From: an uncultured Lachnospiraceae bacterium
GTDB lineage: Bacteria > Bacillota > Clostridia > Lachnospirales > Lachnospiraceae
Direction of reading: 5' to 3'
Assembly (NCBI GenBank): GCA_946414885.1
Contig: CAMKQH010000017.1
Coordinates: forward strand, 1 to 64,000
Length of the DNA: 64,000 nucleotides
The translations under genes were made by a program, and so were the position numbers. Of the stretch, positions 12,074 through 21,635 are shown one piece after another; within the stretch, counting starts at the first letter, position 1; the number at the start of each line of letters is the position of its first letter. The notes beneath the pieces were generated by a model. It was not told the DNA's origin. It saw nothing but the letters and a program-made list of their open reading frames with translations, and searched no databases.

Positions 12074-13249
12074 TTACTTCATATTTTCCACGAGTTCCAA
12101 GGCAGAGGCGATGACTTTGTCCATGTCGTAATAGCGATACTGTCCAAGCCTTCCGCCGAACAGGACGCCCCGTTCACGTTCCGCAAGCTTTTGGTAGCCG
12201 GCAAAGAGTTCATTGTTTCTGTCATCGTTGATCGGATAATAGGGTTCGTCGCCGCGCTTCCACTCTGCAGGGTACTCACGCGTGATCACGGTGCCCTCCC
12301 CCTTGCCGAACTCAAAATGCTTGTGCTCGATGATCCTGGTATAAGGCACCTCGCGCTCCGTATAATTCACCACGGCGTTACCCTGGAAGTTGTCACAGTC
12401 CGGGAGCTTCTCCTCCTCAAAGCGCAGGGAACGGTACTGAAGCTCTCCAAGTTCATATCCAAAGTACTCGTCGATCATGCCCGTGTACAGTACGTTGTCA
12501 AATGTATCCCCGCGGTCAGAGCTCTCAAGCTCTCCGCTGCAGTTCACGCCGCCCCTTCCCGGCACCTTTGCTCCGGTCGAGGCAACAAATTCCTTGTAGC
12601 TCACGCCAAGCTTCACGGGCGTTCCCTCAAGCAGCTTTTCGACGATCGCCGTATAACCGCCCACGGGGATTCCCTGCCATCTGTCCGTAAAATAATTGTT
12701 GTCATACGTAAAACGCACGGGAAGTCTTCTAATAATGAAGGAAGGAAGCTCCTTACAGTCCCTCCCCCACTGTTTCTCCGTATAGCCCTTTACGAGCTTT
12801 TCGTAGACGTCGCGCCCGACCAGCGACAGCGCCTGCTCCTCGAGATTGCGCGGCTCCGTTATGCCACACTGCGCCTTCTGCTTCTCAATGATCTCCTTCG
12901 CCTCACTTGGAGTGCGGATTCCCCACATCTTACTGAAGGTATTCATGTTAAAGGGAAGATTGTAGAGTTCGTCCCCATATACGGCGATGGGGGAATTCAC
13001 GTAATGATTAAACTCCGCGAACTGATTCACGTAATCCCATATTTCCTTATTAGAAGTATGAAATATGTGAGCGCCGTACTTATGTACCTGGATCCCCTGC
13101 CACTCCTCCGTATAAACGTTGCCGCCAAGATTCTTTCTTTTATCTATGCAAAGGCATTTCTTCCCCGCCTTTTTCATCTCATGGGCAAAAACCGCCCCAA
13201 ACAGACCCGTCCCCACAATCAAGTAATCGTATCTCAAGTTGCACCTCAC
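12074..13249 (-). CDS. glf: UDP-galactopyranose mutase
   Basis: YDYLIVGTGLFGAVFAHEMKKAGKKCLCIDKRKNLGGNVYTEEWQGIQVHKYGAHIFHTSNKEIWDYV; RYYDMDKVI C-terminus. Confidence 0.96.
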   Translation of the reverse strand: MRCNLRYDYLIVGTGLFGAVFAHEMKKAGKKCLCIDKRKNLGGNVYTEEWQGIQVHKYGAHIFHTSNKEIWDYVNQFAEFNHYVNSPIAVYGDELYNLPFNMNTFSKMWGIRTPSEAKEIIEKQKAQCGITEPRNLEEQALSLVGRDVYEKLVKGYTEKQWGRDCKELPSFIIRRLPVRFTYDNNYFTDRWQGIPVGGYTAIVEKLLEGTPVKLGVSYKEFVASTGAKVPGRGGVNCSGELESSDRGDTFDNVLYTGMIDEYFGYELGELQYRSLRFEEEKLPDCDNFQGNAVVNYTEREVPYTRIIEHKHFEFGKGEGTVITREYPAEWKRGDEPYYPINDDRNNELFAGYQKLAERERGVLFGGRLGQYRYYDMDKVIASALELVENMK

Positions 13250-13632
13250 TTATCCGTCGTCTTTGGTTTTTTCTTTACAGCCTTGTACTTTTCAATCTGC
13301 GCGAAGTCATCCATGAGGGCCAGGATTTTTTCCTTCCCCTCCTCATTTAGCTTCATATAGTTCTGCATCACCCTGTTCTCCAACACCAGCGCGCTTAAGG
13401 ATGCATCCTTTTCCAAATAGGAAAAGTCTACGGGATTCAAGCTCAGCTCCTCGCACATTTTCATTACCGTGCCGTATGCCATGCCTTCCACGCCGCGATC
13501 AAGCGCCGTCACGACCGTGCTGTAAGGAATCCCAAGTTCCAAAGCAAACGATCTGACGCTCTTGTGTTGCCGCAAGATTTCTTTTCTAAGAATTTCTGCT
13601 TTTGTCACGTAACCACCGCCTTCAAAAAACAA
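13246..13632 (-). CDS. XRE-family HTH protein overlapping glf start
   Basis: HTH-like RSFALELGIPYSTVVTALDRGVEGMAYGTVMKMCEELSL; 4-bp overlap with glf suggests translational coupling. Confidence 0.75.
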   Translation of the reverse strand: MFFEGGGYVTKAEILRKEILRQHKSVRSFALELGIPYSTVVTALDRGVEGMAYGTVMKMCEELSLNPVDFSYLEKDASLSALVLENRVMQNYMKLNEEGKEKILALMDDFAQIEKYKAVKKKPKTTDK

Positions 13633-13706
13633 TACGCGAATAGCATATCACGTTCCCCGGCGTCACCACAACCTTTTTTACGAAATTTCATCAAAAAATA
13701 TACTGT

Positions 13707-14177
13707 TTATTGAATCCCGCATTCGCGGAATGCAAGGAGTGCAATAACGATCCCATATGCAAACGCAACGTAAGGCACGAATGCCACGGGCTCGCGCAGG
13801 TTTCCGCGCTCATTTACGTTTCGCCGGATCACCTGCACGGCCGCCAACGCCCCAAATGCCGTCAAGGCAAGCATGAGATACTCCTCCATTCTCCCCCCAA
13901 AGGCAGCAAGCGCGACGACGGCACAAAAGAACGCATGACAATCTGCCAATCCATATGCTTTGGAAAACAAACCGTATTGGAGCAATCCAAAGAAGAACAA
14001 TTCCCCGAGATACTCCCAAGGCCGGTCCTGGCGAAGGCACAAGGCGGCCAATCCCGCACCCAGCGCGATCCACCAGAAAAACCGGTGAACCTGCTTCCAT
14101 TTACGGTCCTCCGCCGCAGCACCCAAAAAGGCCACTCCGTGTATTACAAGAAAAATCCAAGCTAATGCTTCCCTCAT
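13707..14177 (-). CDS. Prepilin peptidase-like (A24-type) multi-TM protein
   Basis: Multi-TM, AAAEDRKWKQV and GLADCHAFF motifs in the positions of the A24 aspartates; last gene of the Tad cluster. Confidence 0.6.
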   Translation of the reverse strand: MREALAWIFLVIHGVAFLGAAAEDRKWKQVHRFFWWIALGAGLAALCLRQDRPWEYLGELFFFGLLQYGLFSKAYGLADCHAFFCAVVALAAFGGRMEEYLMLALTAFGALAAVQVIRRNVNERGNLREPVAFVPYVAFAYGIVIALLAFRECGIQ

Positions 14178-14196
14178 GTCTTTTCTTTCCGTATCG

Positions 14197-16341
14197 TCAT
14201 CGTAATCTTGTCCTGAGCTCTTCTAACACGCTGCCTGCCACGGACAAATGCGGCCTGCATTCCAATGTCATTTCTCCTTTATAAGCCCGGACCGTGATCT
14301 GCCGTTCCCCGTCTCCTTCCAAATACAAAGGAATCATGAATTCCATTTCTTCCCGCACAAGTTCCAAGGGAATCTCATAGGAAAACAGCCTTGGCAGGTC
14401 CGGATTGTCTTCTGCAAAGCTTTCCGGCCATTCAATTTCCAGCTTCCTGGCAAATCCCTTCACGGTGACAATCAATATTCCTGACTCTCCCCTTTGAAAG
14501 ATGGGATCGTGCGGTGAAAGCATGCGGACGATCTTTGCCTCCAGCGCAAACTCCTGGACCTTCTTCTCCCAGACCGTCTCATTTCCAACGCGGTCCCTCG
14601 CCTTTACAAGGATCCGTACGTCACCGCCATACAGATCCTCCTCCGGCGAAGGCAGGATCCTGACGTGGCCGTCCGCCTCCGGATAAAACGTCTCCGTCCT
14701 TCCATGATCCATATTCACGATTTCCACTTGAAAGGAAGCCGTCCCGCTCAGGGCATCCTCAGCCCAGAGTTCCATCAGCGCAACGTCTCCCCCTTCCTCG
14801 CTCCCGGCAAACTGATCCGGGATGCTTTCCGTTCCGAATATCAGGGGGCCCTCTCCGTCCCCCGTAAGGAGAATGGAGTTCCTTTCGTCCGCCGCCCGCT
14901 CCGAGCGTACTTCCTCATCTTCCATCCTTACGCCGGCACCGGGCGTTACCCGCATCTGCTTTCCATTTCCCGCAAAATCCATGGTAAATCCTTGCGTGAT
15001 CAAAACCTGTTTCATGCCATCCTTCCGAAGCGCCTGCGCGTAGTTACCGGGCCGAAGGGTACCCGTACCCGTCCTTTCCCGTGCAAGCGCCTCCGAAGGG
15101 ATCGTCAGCTCGCCTGCAGATTCCTCACCGCGCGGTACGAAAATGGTGATCTCACTCCCTGCGACCGCGGATGTCATGCCTGAATCTTCTATGTCTGAAT
15201 CTCTGGCCAGGAATCGAAGTATGTCGATCTGCTGCTTTTTCCCCTTTTTAACTTCCGCCATAAAAGCCAGCGTAAATGGCGTCACGCCGTCGGCCTTGAC
15301 AAAAAAACCTCCCTCGCCGTCCCCTGCAACGCTCCCGTATTCCGTGCCGTCAACCAGAGAGCAGATCTCTATGGGCGCAGTAAGAATCTCCCGCTCCGTC
15401 AGCGGTCTTCCGGCATCCGGTTCCCATATGGCATACAGCCGGATGATTCCCATTCCCGTTGCCGGATCATAATTCTCCTCTGACAGGTTCAAGACCGCCT
15501 GCCCGTCTCTGAAGCTTTCCCCGCTCCCGTCAGGCTCTGTATTCCATTCGGCGAATTGCCATCCTTTTCTTTCATAAGCATTTGGCGAAAGTGCTTTTTG
15601 TGCTCCGACGTCCTCCCCTTCATAGAGCTCTTCATTATTATATAAATGAAAACTCGGCTGCATTGCTCCTTCCGCGTCGTCCGCATTAGGCAGGTACAAG
15701 ATTTGATAACGGTTTACGGATATCCCCTTGCAGACATGCCTCACTTCCGCGCCTTGCTCCATGTGATTACAGGTCGGACACAAGTAATAATAATCCAGAT
15801 CCAGGTTGATCGTCGTCAGTCTCCCCACCACGTCACGGCTGAAATAAAACAATATGGATCCCACGATCCCGCCGCAATCCTCACAGTATGGGTTCCAACC
15901 GGAATAATAGCTGGAACGACACCTGTTCCCTCCTCCGGGTACCCCGTGAAAACCAGGTACCTCCACGTGAATGCACTGAGCATGGGCGTGCCGCACCTTC
16001 CAATGGCTGATGGGCACGATGCCATGTCTCTCATAGGAATACGCATGCTCGCCGCGCCCGGGCTTCTTGGGCTCCCGCTTTTCTCCCGTGATCACTTCCT
16101 CCCCCATGGCATACCAACAGGCAGGATTCACGGCGTTCCGCGCATCCCCTGGCCTGGGAAGCGCCTCTTGGATCGTCCACGCCATGCCATCCGGCGAAAA
16201 CTTGATGAGGGGCTCCGGGGTACCTGCGCCATGTAAGATCCGCGCCGGCAGCAGTGCTACCAATGCCGCGAGCAAAAGAAATTTTCCCCACCGAAAAAAA
16301 CACATCCGTTTATTCAAGCATATCCCTCCCGTCATTCCCAA
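14197..16341 (-). CDS. Secreted InlB-repeat-like surface protein with paired CxxC motifs
   Basis: N-terminal hydrophobic segment; Listeria-Bacteroides-repeat-like segment (YERKGWQFAEWNTEPDGSGESFRDGQAV...LYAIWEPD); CEDC...CPTC; Tad operon context. Confidence 0.6.
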   Translation of the reverse strand: MGMTGGICLNKRMCFFRWGKFLLLAALVALLPARILHGAGTPEPLIKFSPDGMAWTIQEALPRPGDARNAVNPACWYAMGEEVITGEKREPKKPGRGEHAYSYERHGIVPISHWKVRHAHAQCIHVEVPGFHGVPGGGNRCRSSYYSGWNPYCEDCGGIVGSILFYFSRDVVGRLTTINLDLDYYYLCPTCNHMEQGAEVRHVCKGISVNRYQILYLPNADDAEGAMQPSFHLYNNEELYEGEDVGAQKALSPNAYERKGWQFAEWNTEPDGSGESFRDGQAVLNLSEENYDPATGMGIIRLYAIWEPDAGRPLTEREILTAPIEICSLVDGTEYGSVAGDGEGGFFVKADGVTPFTLAFMAEVKKGKKQQIDILRFLARDSDIEDSGMTSAVAGSEITIFVPRGEESAGELTIPSEALARERTGTGTLRPGNYAQALRKDGMKQVLITQGFTMDFAGNGKQMRVTPGAGVRMEDEEVRSERAADERNSILLTGDGEGPLIFGTESIPDQFAGSEEGGDVALMELWAEDALSGTASFQVEIVNMDHGRTETFYPEADGHVRILPSPEEDLYGGDVRILVKARDRVGNETVWEKKVQEFALEAKIVRMLSPHDPIFQRGESGILIVTVKGFARKLEIEWPESFAEDNPDLPRLFSYEIPLELVREEMEFMIPLYLEGDGERQITVRAYKGEMTLECRPHLSVAGSVLEELRTRLR

Positions 16342-17000
16342 GCCTTCACGACTCTAAGCGTTCCCTTTTCGAGACGTGAATAAAACTCTTCCACGTTCTC
16401 CTTGTCCAAAAAGACGTTGATCCTCTGCGCCGAGCCCGCAAGGTCCGCGTTCTCAATATATCCTCCGCTGGCGTTAAACACTTGTTGGACATAGACGTTT
16501 TCCCAGATCAAAACCGTTTCCCCGTCCTCTTCCGACGCATAGACGTGGATCCTGTCTCCCGCCCGCAGGACGCCTCCCACAAGCTGGCTGAGATCCTCCG
16601 CGCGAAACCCGGCGATCACTGGTTCCTTCATGCCTGCCGTGACCTCGTTGATCGTTTGGAACATTCCCGTCGTCAGCATGGCCCCCTGATCCACGTGACC
16701 GGCGGCAATCCATCCCGCGATCTCTTCCGTCTTACGTATCGCCGTCTCGGGAATCAGCTTTGCGTCCATCTCGGTCACCACCAAGTATTCTCCCGCATTT
16801 TCCTCCGTGATCAGTTGTCCCTTCGGAACGTCCTTCGCGGCAAAGCAGACTTCCCCCTTCTCATATTCCGCGAGCATGCTCTTTTCTGCCTGCAGAAGCG
16901 CCGCGTAAATCGCCGCCGTCGCCAGAAACGCTGCAAATATGGCTCCCGTCCAAAGCTTGACTGCCTTGACTGTCCCTGTTTCCGTCTTTTTCCGTCCCAT
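16332..17000 (-). CDS. SAF-domain / CpaB-RcpC-like Flp pilus assembly protein
   Basis: Single TM followed by VCFAAKDVPKGQLITEENAGEYLVV and GAMLTTGMF; Tad neighbourhood. Confidence 0.8.
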   Translation of the reverse strand: MGRKKTETGTVKAVKLWTGAIFAAFLATAAIYAALLQAEKSMLAEYEKGEVCFAAKDVPKGQLITEENAGEYLVVTEMDAKLIPETAIRKTEEIAGWIAAGHVDQGAMLTTGMFQTINEVTAGMKEPVIAGFRAEDLSQLVGGVLRAGDRIHVYASEEDGETVLIWENVYVQQVFNASGGYIENADLAGSAQRINVFLDKENVEEFYSRLEKGTLRVVKAWE

Positions 17001-17015
17001 GTCTTCCTCCTTCCT

Positions 17016-17603
17016 TTATTCTTCTCCCGCGACGTCGACCAGCTTTCCCTTTCTCGCGGGAATCTCCATTCCAAACAATCCCCTAAGAACGTAGCTGACC
17101 TCTCCGTAAACGCCGGTCTTTTCCACGGGTATTCCGTTTGGAGCCAACACTTCCCCTTTCCTTCCCGTGACCGTCTCTTCCCTTCCTCCGTCCAGCCTGC
17201 GGCTTACGACCACTTCCCCCGTGACGTTATAGACGGTGTAGTTTTCAACCGTGACCATTCCGGAAATCAGCCTTTGATTTTCGCATTCCCATGCCTCATT
17301 CAATCCGAGATTTGCCTTGAGCGCCTCGCGGTATCTTTCATATGCCTCCCTGTCATCCGCGATCCTTACCGCGTGCGTCCTTCCATATTCCCGGACGTCG
17401 ATCAGTGCCGACGCAAGGCCGGATGCTGCCAGCGCATCCTCCAGATAGCGGCTTGAGGACCGGATCATCTCCATCTGCAAGAATCCGAAGAGCAACACGC
17501 CCAAAAACAGAATAAAAAATAAGCTTGCGCAAAGCGTAACCTGTCCTCCGTCCCCGCTTACGTTAATGCTTTGCCGTTGAGACCCTCGTCTCCTCCACTT
17601 CAT
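17016..17603 (-). CDS. TadE/TadG-like pseudopilin
   Basis: Short N-terminus, GDGGQVTLCASLFFILFLGVLLFGFLQMEM TM; operon context. Confidence 0.55.
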   Translation of the reverse strand: MKWRRRGSQRQSINVSGDGGQVTLCASLFFILFLGVLLFGFLQMEMIRSSSRYLEDALAASGLASALIDVREYGRTHAVRIADDREAYERYREALKANLGLNEAWECENQRLISGMVTVENYTVYNVTGEVVVSRRLDGGREETVTGRKGEVLAPNGIPVEKTGVYGEVSYVLRGLFGMEIPARKGKLVDVAGEE

Positions 17604-17967
17604 ACTTTCCGTCCACCTTCCCCGTGATCATCAGCCGGATCCGCGCACCGTAACCGACCGGCGCCTTCGTCGTTCCCTCCAGGCTGACGTTCTGAATCCC
17701 CTGCACCTCCAATTCCTTTCGGAGAAGCTCTTCGTCCGCATCCGTGAGATACCCGACCGTCTCCATGCGAAGCACGTAATTTCTTGCCAGTTGCCCCATT
17801 TCCGTCTTCTTGTTGACTAGCCGGACGCAGTCCATAAAGTAAGTCATGACCGTCACCATGGCCAAAATGCAGATTCCGACGGACAGGAGGTCGCCTATGC
17901 TCCCCTCCTGCCCCGGAATCCTTTTTTGTGCCGCCAATTTCCTTCGAAGAAGGCCCATGCGGCTCAC
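17563..17967 (-). CDS. TadE-like / DUF4320-type pseudopilin
   Basis: QEGSIGDLLSVGICILAMVTVMTYFMDC TM; overlaps the next gene by 41 bp in the operon. Confidence 0.5.
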   Translation of the reverse strand: MSRMGLLRRKLAAQKRIPGQEGSIGDLLSVGICILAMVTVMTYFMDCVRLVNKKTEMGQLARNYVLRMETVGYLTDADEELLRKELEVQGIQNVSLEGTTKAPVGYGARIRLMITGKVDGKYEVEETRVSTAKH

Positions 17968-17970
17968 CTC

Positions 17971-18276
17971 CTAGGTCCTGGTTCCGGACAAGATGTTAGT
18001 TGCTTCCCTTGTCATGGACGCCACAATGGATTTGATAAATTCCGAAAGGCTGTTCTTCATAACAACGCACAGAAGAAGCGCGATAATACAAAGTCCCACG
18101 GTCACCAATATGCCGTCGATGCCGGGATCCGTCGCCATTCCCCTTTCCTTTACTGCCACCGCCCTTCTTGCCAGGGCCTCCCTTGTCCGTCGCCATCCCG
18201 CATACGTGGCAGCTCCCAGCCTGCTGCCCAAAAGCCAAAGCTTCAAAGTCTCCAAAATCTCCATGATTTCCTTCAT
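17971..18276 (-). CDS. Flp1-like pilin domain protein
   Basis: GMATDPGIDGILVTVGLCIIALLLCVVMKNSLSEFIKSI; location in Tad operon. Confidence 0.5.
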   Translation of the reverse strand: MKEIMEILETLKLWLLGSRLGAATYAGWRRTREALARRAVAVKERGMATDPGIDGILVTVGLCIIALLLCVVMKNSLSEFIKSIVASMTREATNILSGTRT

Positions 18277-18339
18277 ATCGTAATCCTCCTTATATATGAT
18301 TGTCTTGTTGTTTTCCAGCTTAAGTCCTTCCCCTCACGC

Positions 18340-19176
18340 CTAGAAGTGCAAGGCCGCCGCAAACATTTGCGTCACGCAGGCATACAGGATCACTCCCATG
18401 ATCGCCACGAGGATCCCTAATTGATAAAACGTCACGCTGCGGTCCAGTGCTTCCTTTTTCTGACTCAACACGGATGCCTCCATGTCCTTGATCTGCTCGG
18501 ATAAGTCATTTAGCAGTTCCACGGATAGCCCGGATTCCATCGCCTGCACAATGATCATGCAAAGGGAATCCACATATCTGTTGTCAAACTTTTTCTGAAA
18601 GCTCTCCAGCGCCGCCCCAAGGTCGGAGTGCATCACCAGGTCACCCGAGAGTTCCAAAAGCGCCTGCTTTAGGCGCCGTTCCCGGACGCTACCGTAAAGC
18701 TCGGCCAGGGCATCCGTCACGAACACGCCCGCCCTTGTCTGGATCTCAAGGGAATGGTAAGTATGCTTTAGGTCAGGCAGCATTTTCAGATTATCCTTCG
18801 CATTCACGTAATGGATCAGTCCCCCCGGCAGACAGAAAAAAGCAACCCCCGCCACGATCCCGTACGTTGGCGCCATCACGGAAAACGCCATAAACCCCGC
18901 CGTTCCAAGAAAAATACGGCTAACCTGATATGCCAGCGGTCCAAACTTCTCTCCCACGTGATACCGGGCTCCGTTTCTCGTGAGCCACTGTTGCGTCTTC
19001 TCATACCAAGCCAGGTTTCTTCCCTTCGTCGCCATCCGCTGTATCATTCCGTCAAAGCCCTGGCGCCCGGCGCCCTTCGATAACCCCGTAAGTCCCAGCG
19101 TCATCACCCACGTAAAGGTTATGCCGCAAAGCACCAGCCCGCATATTTCCACTGCATTCATTTCCCTGCCGATCAT
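18340..19176 (-). CDS. tadC: TadC-like type II secretion F-domain protein
   Basis: Multi-TM, T2SSF-like LKQALLELSGDLVMHSDLGAALESFQKKFDNRYVDSLCMIIVQAMESG. Confidence 0.8.
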   Translation of the reverse strand: MIGREMNAVEICGLVLCGITFTWVMTLGLTGLSKGAGRQGFDGMIQRMATKGRNLAWYEKTQQWLTRNGARYHVGEKFGPLAYQVSRIFLGTAGFMAFSVMAPTYGIVAGVAFFCLPGGLIHYVNAKDNLKMLPDLKHTYHSLEIQTRAGVFVTDALAELYGSVRERRLKQALLELSGDLVMHSDLGAALESFQKKFDNRYVDSLCMIIVQAMESGLSVELLNDLSEQIKDMEASVLSQKKEALDRSVTFYQLGILVAIMGVILYACVTQMFAAALHF

Positions 19177-19188
19177 GCTCCTTCTCCC

Positions 19189-20139
19189 TCAACTCCCCAG
19201 GCGATATGCCTGCATCAAAAACAAAAATGCGATTCCGCCGACGATCCCAAGTGCCACGCGCCCCGGGATGGAGGTAAACAGAATGCTCCAGACTGACGTC
19301 TCCAGAAGACCGTTTACCGTGATCAGCGCAAACACGGACATTCCCAAAAGCAACGTCATGTTGATCCCCGCTTCCCGCAAAAGGCTCTTCCTCTCCCGCA
19401 CGCTCTTTAGATAATCCCTCATGCTCCTCCGGCTAAACTGCACCAGCACGGAGAAATCCGCACTGTACCTGCTGCTGACCTCAATGTTGCGCACAAGCTC
19501 CTTGAATTGTGGATGCTCGATCCTCTCCGCCATGGACAGCAAAGCCATTCCCACGTCACCCGTGGTCTGCGCCTCGACGCAGCAACGCTCCAGCGCGCTC
19601 CTCAGCGGCTCGTCCATGAACTTGCTGATCTGGCTGAACACGGCGACCACGTCTCCCGCCGTCACGCTGTAATTCCCCAGGAAATCCAACAGCTTCATCA
19701 AATTCTCATTGACGGCGCGCATCTCCAAGGCCTTTCCCAGCGTGATCACGCCCCACTCAGCCAAAAGAAGTAATACCACGCCCAAAAGTCCCGTCATCAA
19801 GCCGCCCATGGCGGTGCCTGCAAGAAAACAGCCCGCGCCTGCCAATATCGTAAGTAACACAAAGCTCTCCGCCCCCAGAAAAGGGAACCTCCGGAGCAGC
19901 CCGCCATAGCATAGCTGTCTTTCCAGGAAAAACCAAAAGCCTTCTTCCTTCTCCAGTCTCGTCAGCTTGCTCCGGCTCAGAAGCAGGCGTTTTCTTGCCG
20001 CCTCGTCCACGCTGCTCTTTGTTCTTTGCAGGAGCTTTTGCAGCAGCCTAATCCTCCCCATGCGGTAAAACGCCAGGAAGCATCCGGTCCACAGCGTGAC
20101 CAAGATCGCATGGCGATAAATTTCATAAAAGTCTCTCAT
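19189..20139 (-). CDS. tadB: TadB-like type II secretion F-domain protein
   Basis: FLGNYSVTAGDVVAVFSQISKFMDEPLRSALERCCVEAQTTGDVGMALLSMAERI; pairs with TadC. Confidence 0.8.
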   Translation of the reverse strand: MRDFYEIYRHAILVTLWTGCFLAFYRMGRIRLLQKLLQRTKSSVDEAARKRLLLSRSKLTRLEKEEGFWFFLERQLCYGGLLRRFPFLGAESFVLLTILAGAGCFLAGTAMGGLMTGLLGVVLLLLAEWGVITLGKALEMRAVNENLMKLLDFLGNYSVTAGDVVAVFSQISKFMDEPLRSALERCCVEAQTTGDVGMALLSMAERIEHPQFKELVRNIEVSSRYSADFSVLVQFSRRSMRDYLKSVRERKSLLREAGINMTLLLGMSVFALITVNGLLETSVWSILFTSIPGRVALGIVGGIAFLFLMQAYRLGS

Positions 20140-21277
20140 ACTTTAGATCCCTCGTCTCCCGATTCCAGCCCGTACAGGCAAAGATCTCCTTCACCTTATA
20201 GTGCTCCATGAACACCACCGTCTGAAAACAATCCATCATCTTCATCAGTTCGTCGCGGTTGTACTTGCTCTCATACAGGCAATAGTCCACAAGCTTTTCC
20301 AGCGCCTTTTCCGCGGAAGGGGCGTGGATCGTTGCGGCGCACAGCTGCCCCGTATATGCCGCGTTCAACAAATACAATGCTTCCTCGCCCTTCACCTCGC
20401 CGATGATGAAAAAATCCACGTCCATGGTAAGCCCCGCAATGCTAATGTCCTTCAGATCGTAGTTTACCTGGCTCTCCCCGGCTCCCGGCAGGGAATGCAA
20501 AAACATCATGTCTGGATGATACATGGTGGTCAGCTCATCCGCCTGCTGCGTCACAAGCACCGCCATATTATCCGGCAGCGTCTCCTTCAGCGCATTGAGA
20601 AGCGTCGTTTTCCCGGAAGAATTCCCGCCGCAGATCAGCGTGGAACCGCTTCGGAAGCGGAGCGCAAGTAGCTCGGCCGTCTCCCTGCTCAGCATCTCCC
20701 TCTCCATCAGCTTTTTCAGCATGGGAAAGTCCTTCGGCACCTTCCGGATGCACAGATAAGGCTGATCATAGGTGTTGACCAGCGGCATGGAGACCGTGAA
20801 CCGCAGGATAAAATCCGGATGACTGTCATTGTCCGTAAACCTCTGAATGGCATTCACGTTCGATACGTTCACCTGATTCTTGGTCGCCACGTAGTCGACA
20901 AACTGCCGGTATTCCTTCTCAGACGCAAAGCTCACTCCCGCGTCCATCCGCCTTCCAAGGCGCTTGATCCGCACGTTGTCATACGCAACCACCCGTATGT
21001 CCGACACGTCCGCGTCATCAATGAGCGGTGACAGAATCGAATACCCAAACACGTATTGTTCAAAGCTCTGAAGGAGCCTTTCCTGTTGCTTCGACGACAT
21101 GGGATAATAATGGGCCACGTGCCCGCGCACCTCGCCCAGAAAGTCCTGCCGGCTCATGCTTCCCCTTCTCACCTGCATCAAAACGTTTTGCTTCTGCGTC
21201 AGATAATCCTGCACCAGGTCCATCAGCTGGTCCTGCCCTTCAGGTTTTGCCTGATACTCCGCCTTTTCTTCTTTCAT
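20123..21277 (-). CDS. tadA: TadA/CpaF-type secretion ATPase
   Basis: Walker A ICGGNSSGKTTLLNAL, DFFIIGEVKGEEALYLLNAAYTGQLCAATIHAPSAEKAL. Confidence 0.92.
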   Translation of the reverse strand: MKEEKAEYQAKPEGQDQLMDLVQDYLTQKQNVLMQVRRGSMSRQDFLGEVRGHVAHYYPMSSKQQERLLQSFEQYVFGYSILSPLIDDADVSDIRVVAYDNVRIKRLGRRMDAGVSFASEKEYRQFVDYVATKNQVNVSNVNAIQRFTDNDSHPDFILRFTVSMPLVNTYDQPYLCIRKVPKDFPMLKKLMEREMLSRETAELLALRFRSGSTLICGGNSSGKTTLLNALKETLPDNMAVLVTQQADELTTMYHPDMMFLHSLPGAGESQVNYDLKDISIAGLTMDVDFFIIGEVKGEEALYLLNAAYTGQLCAATIHAPSAEKALEKLVDYCLYESKYNRDELMKMMDCFQTVVFMEHYKVKEIFACTGWNRETRDLKYERLL

Positions 21278-21497
21278 CCTTCCTTTCTCCTTCCAAGTAC
21301 GTTCCGCCGCTTTGGCTTTCGTCGTCAGGCGCTTTTAGCGTCCTCATGCGGAAAACGGCGCCATTTTCCTGATTTTTGGGCGCAAAAAATACACCTGTCA
21401 AACTAAAAAATTAATTGGGAAAAAACGGCTGAACAGCCATGATTTAGAACCCGGGGATCATCGTCCCGTCGAGGTAATTGCAACTTTACACCTAAAA

Positions 21498-21537
21498 AGA
21501 ACCGCTGTCAATACGTTGACGGCGATTCTTTGTTTTT
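21498..21537 (-). terminator. Terminator between HAD gene and Tad operon
   Basis: Minus strand AAGAATCGCCGTCAACGTATTGACAGCGGTTCTTTTT. Confidence 0.75.
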
Positions 21538-21635
21538 CGTCCTTTTGACGAATTTGGGGCTCTCATCTCATTATGAAAACGGGGGAGGATTCAGAAATCA
21601 TATGGAGTCGACACACGTCAAAAGGACGTTAAGCC

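Noticed and set aside
21285-21500. Confident c-di-GMP riboswitch call upstream of the Tad operon
   Set aside because: Only short word similarity; the conserved 3' half (AACCGACC-type) of c-di-GMP-II and the GEMM-I core are not present.
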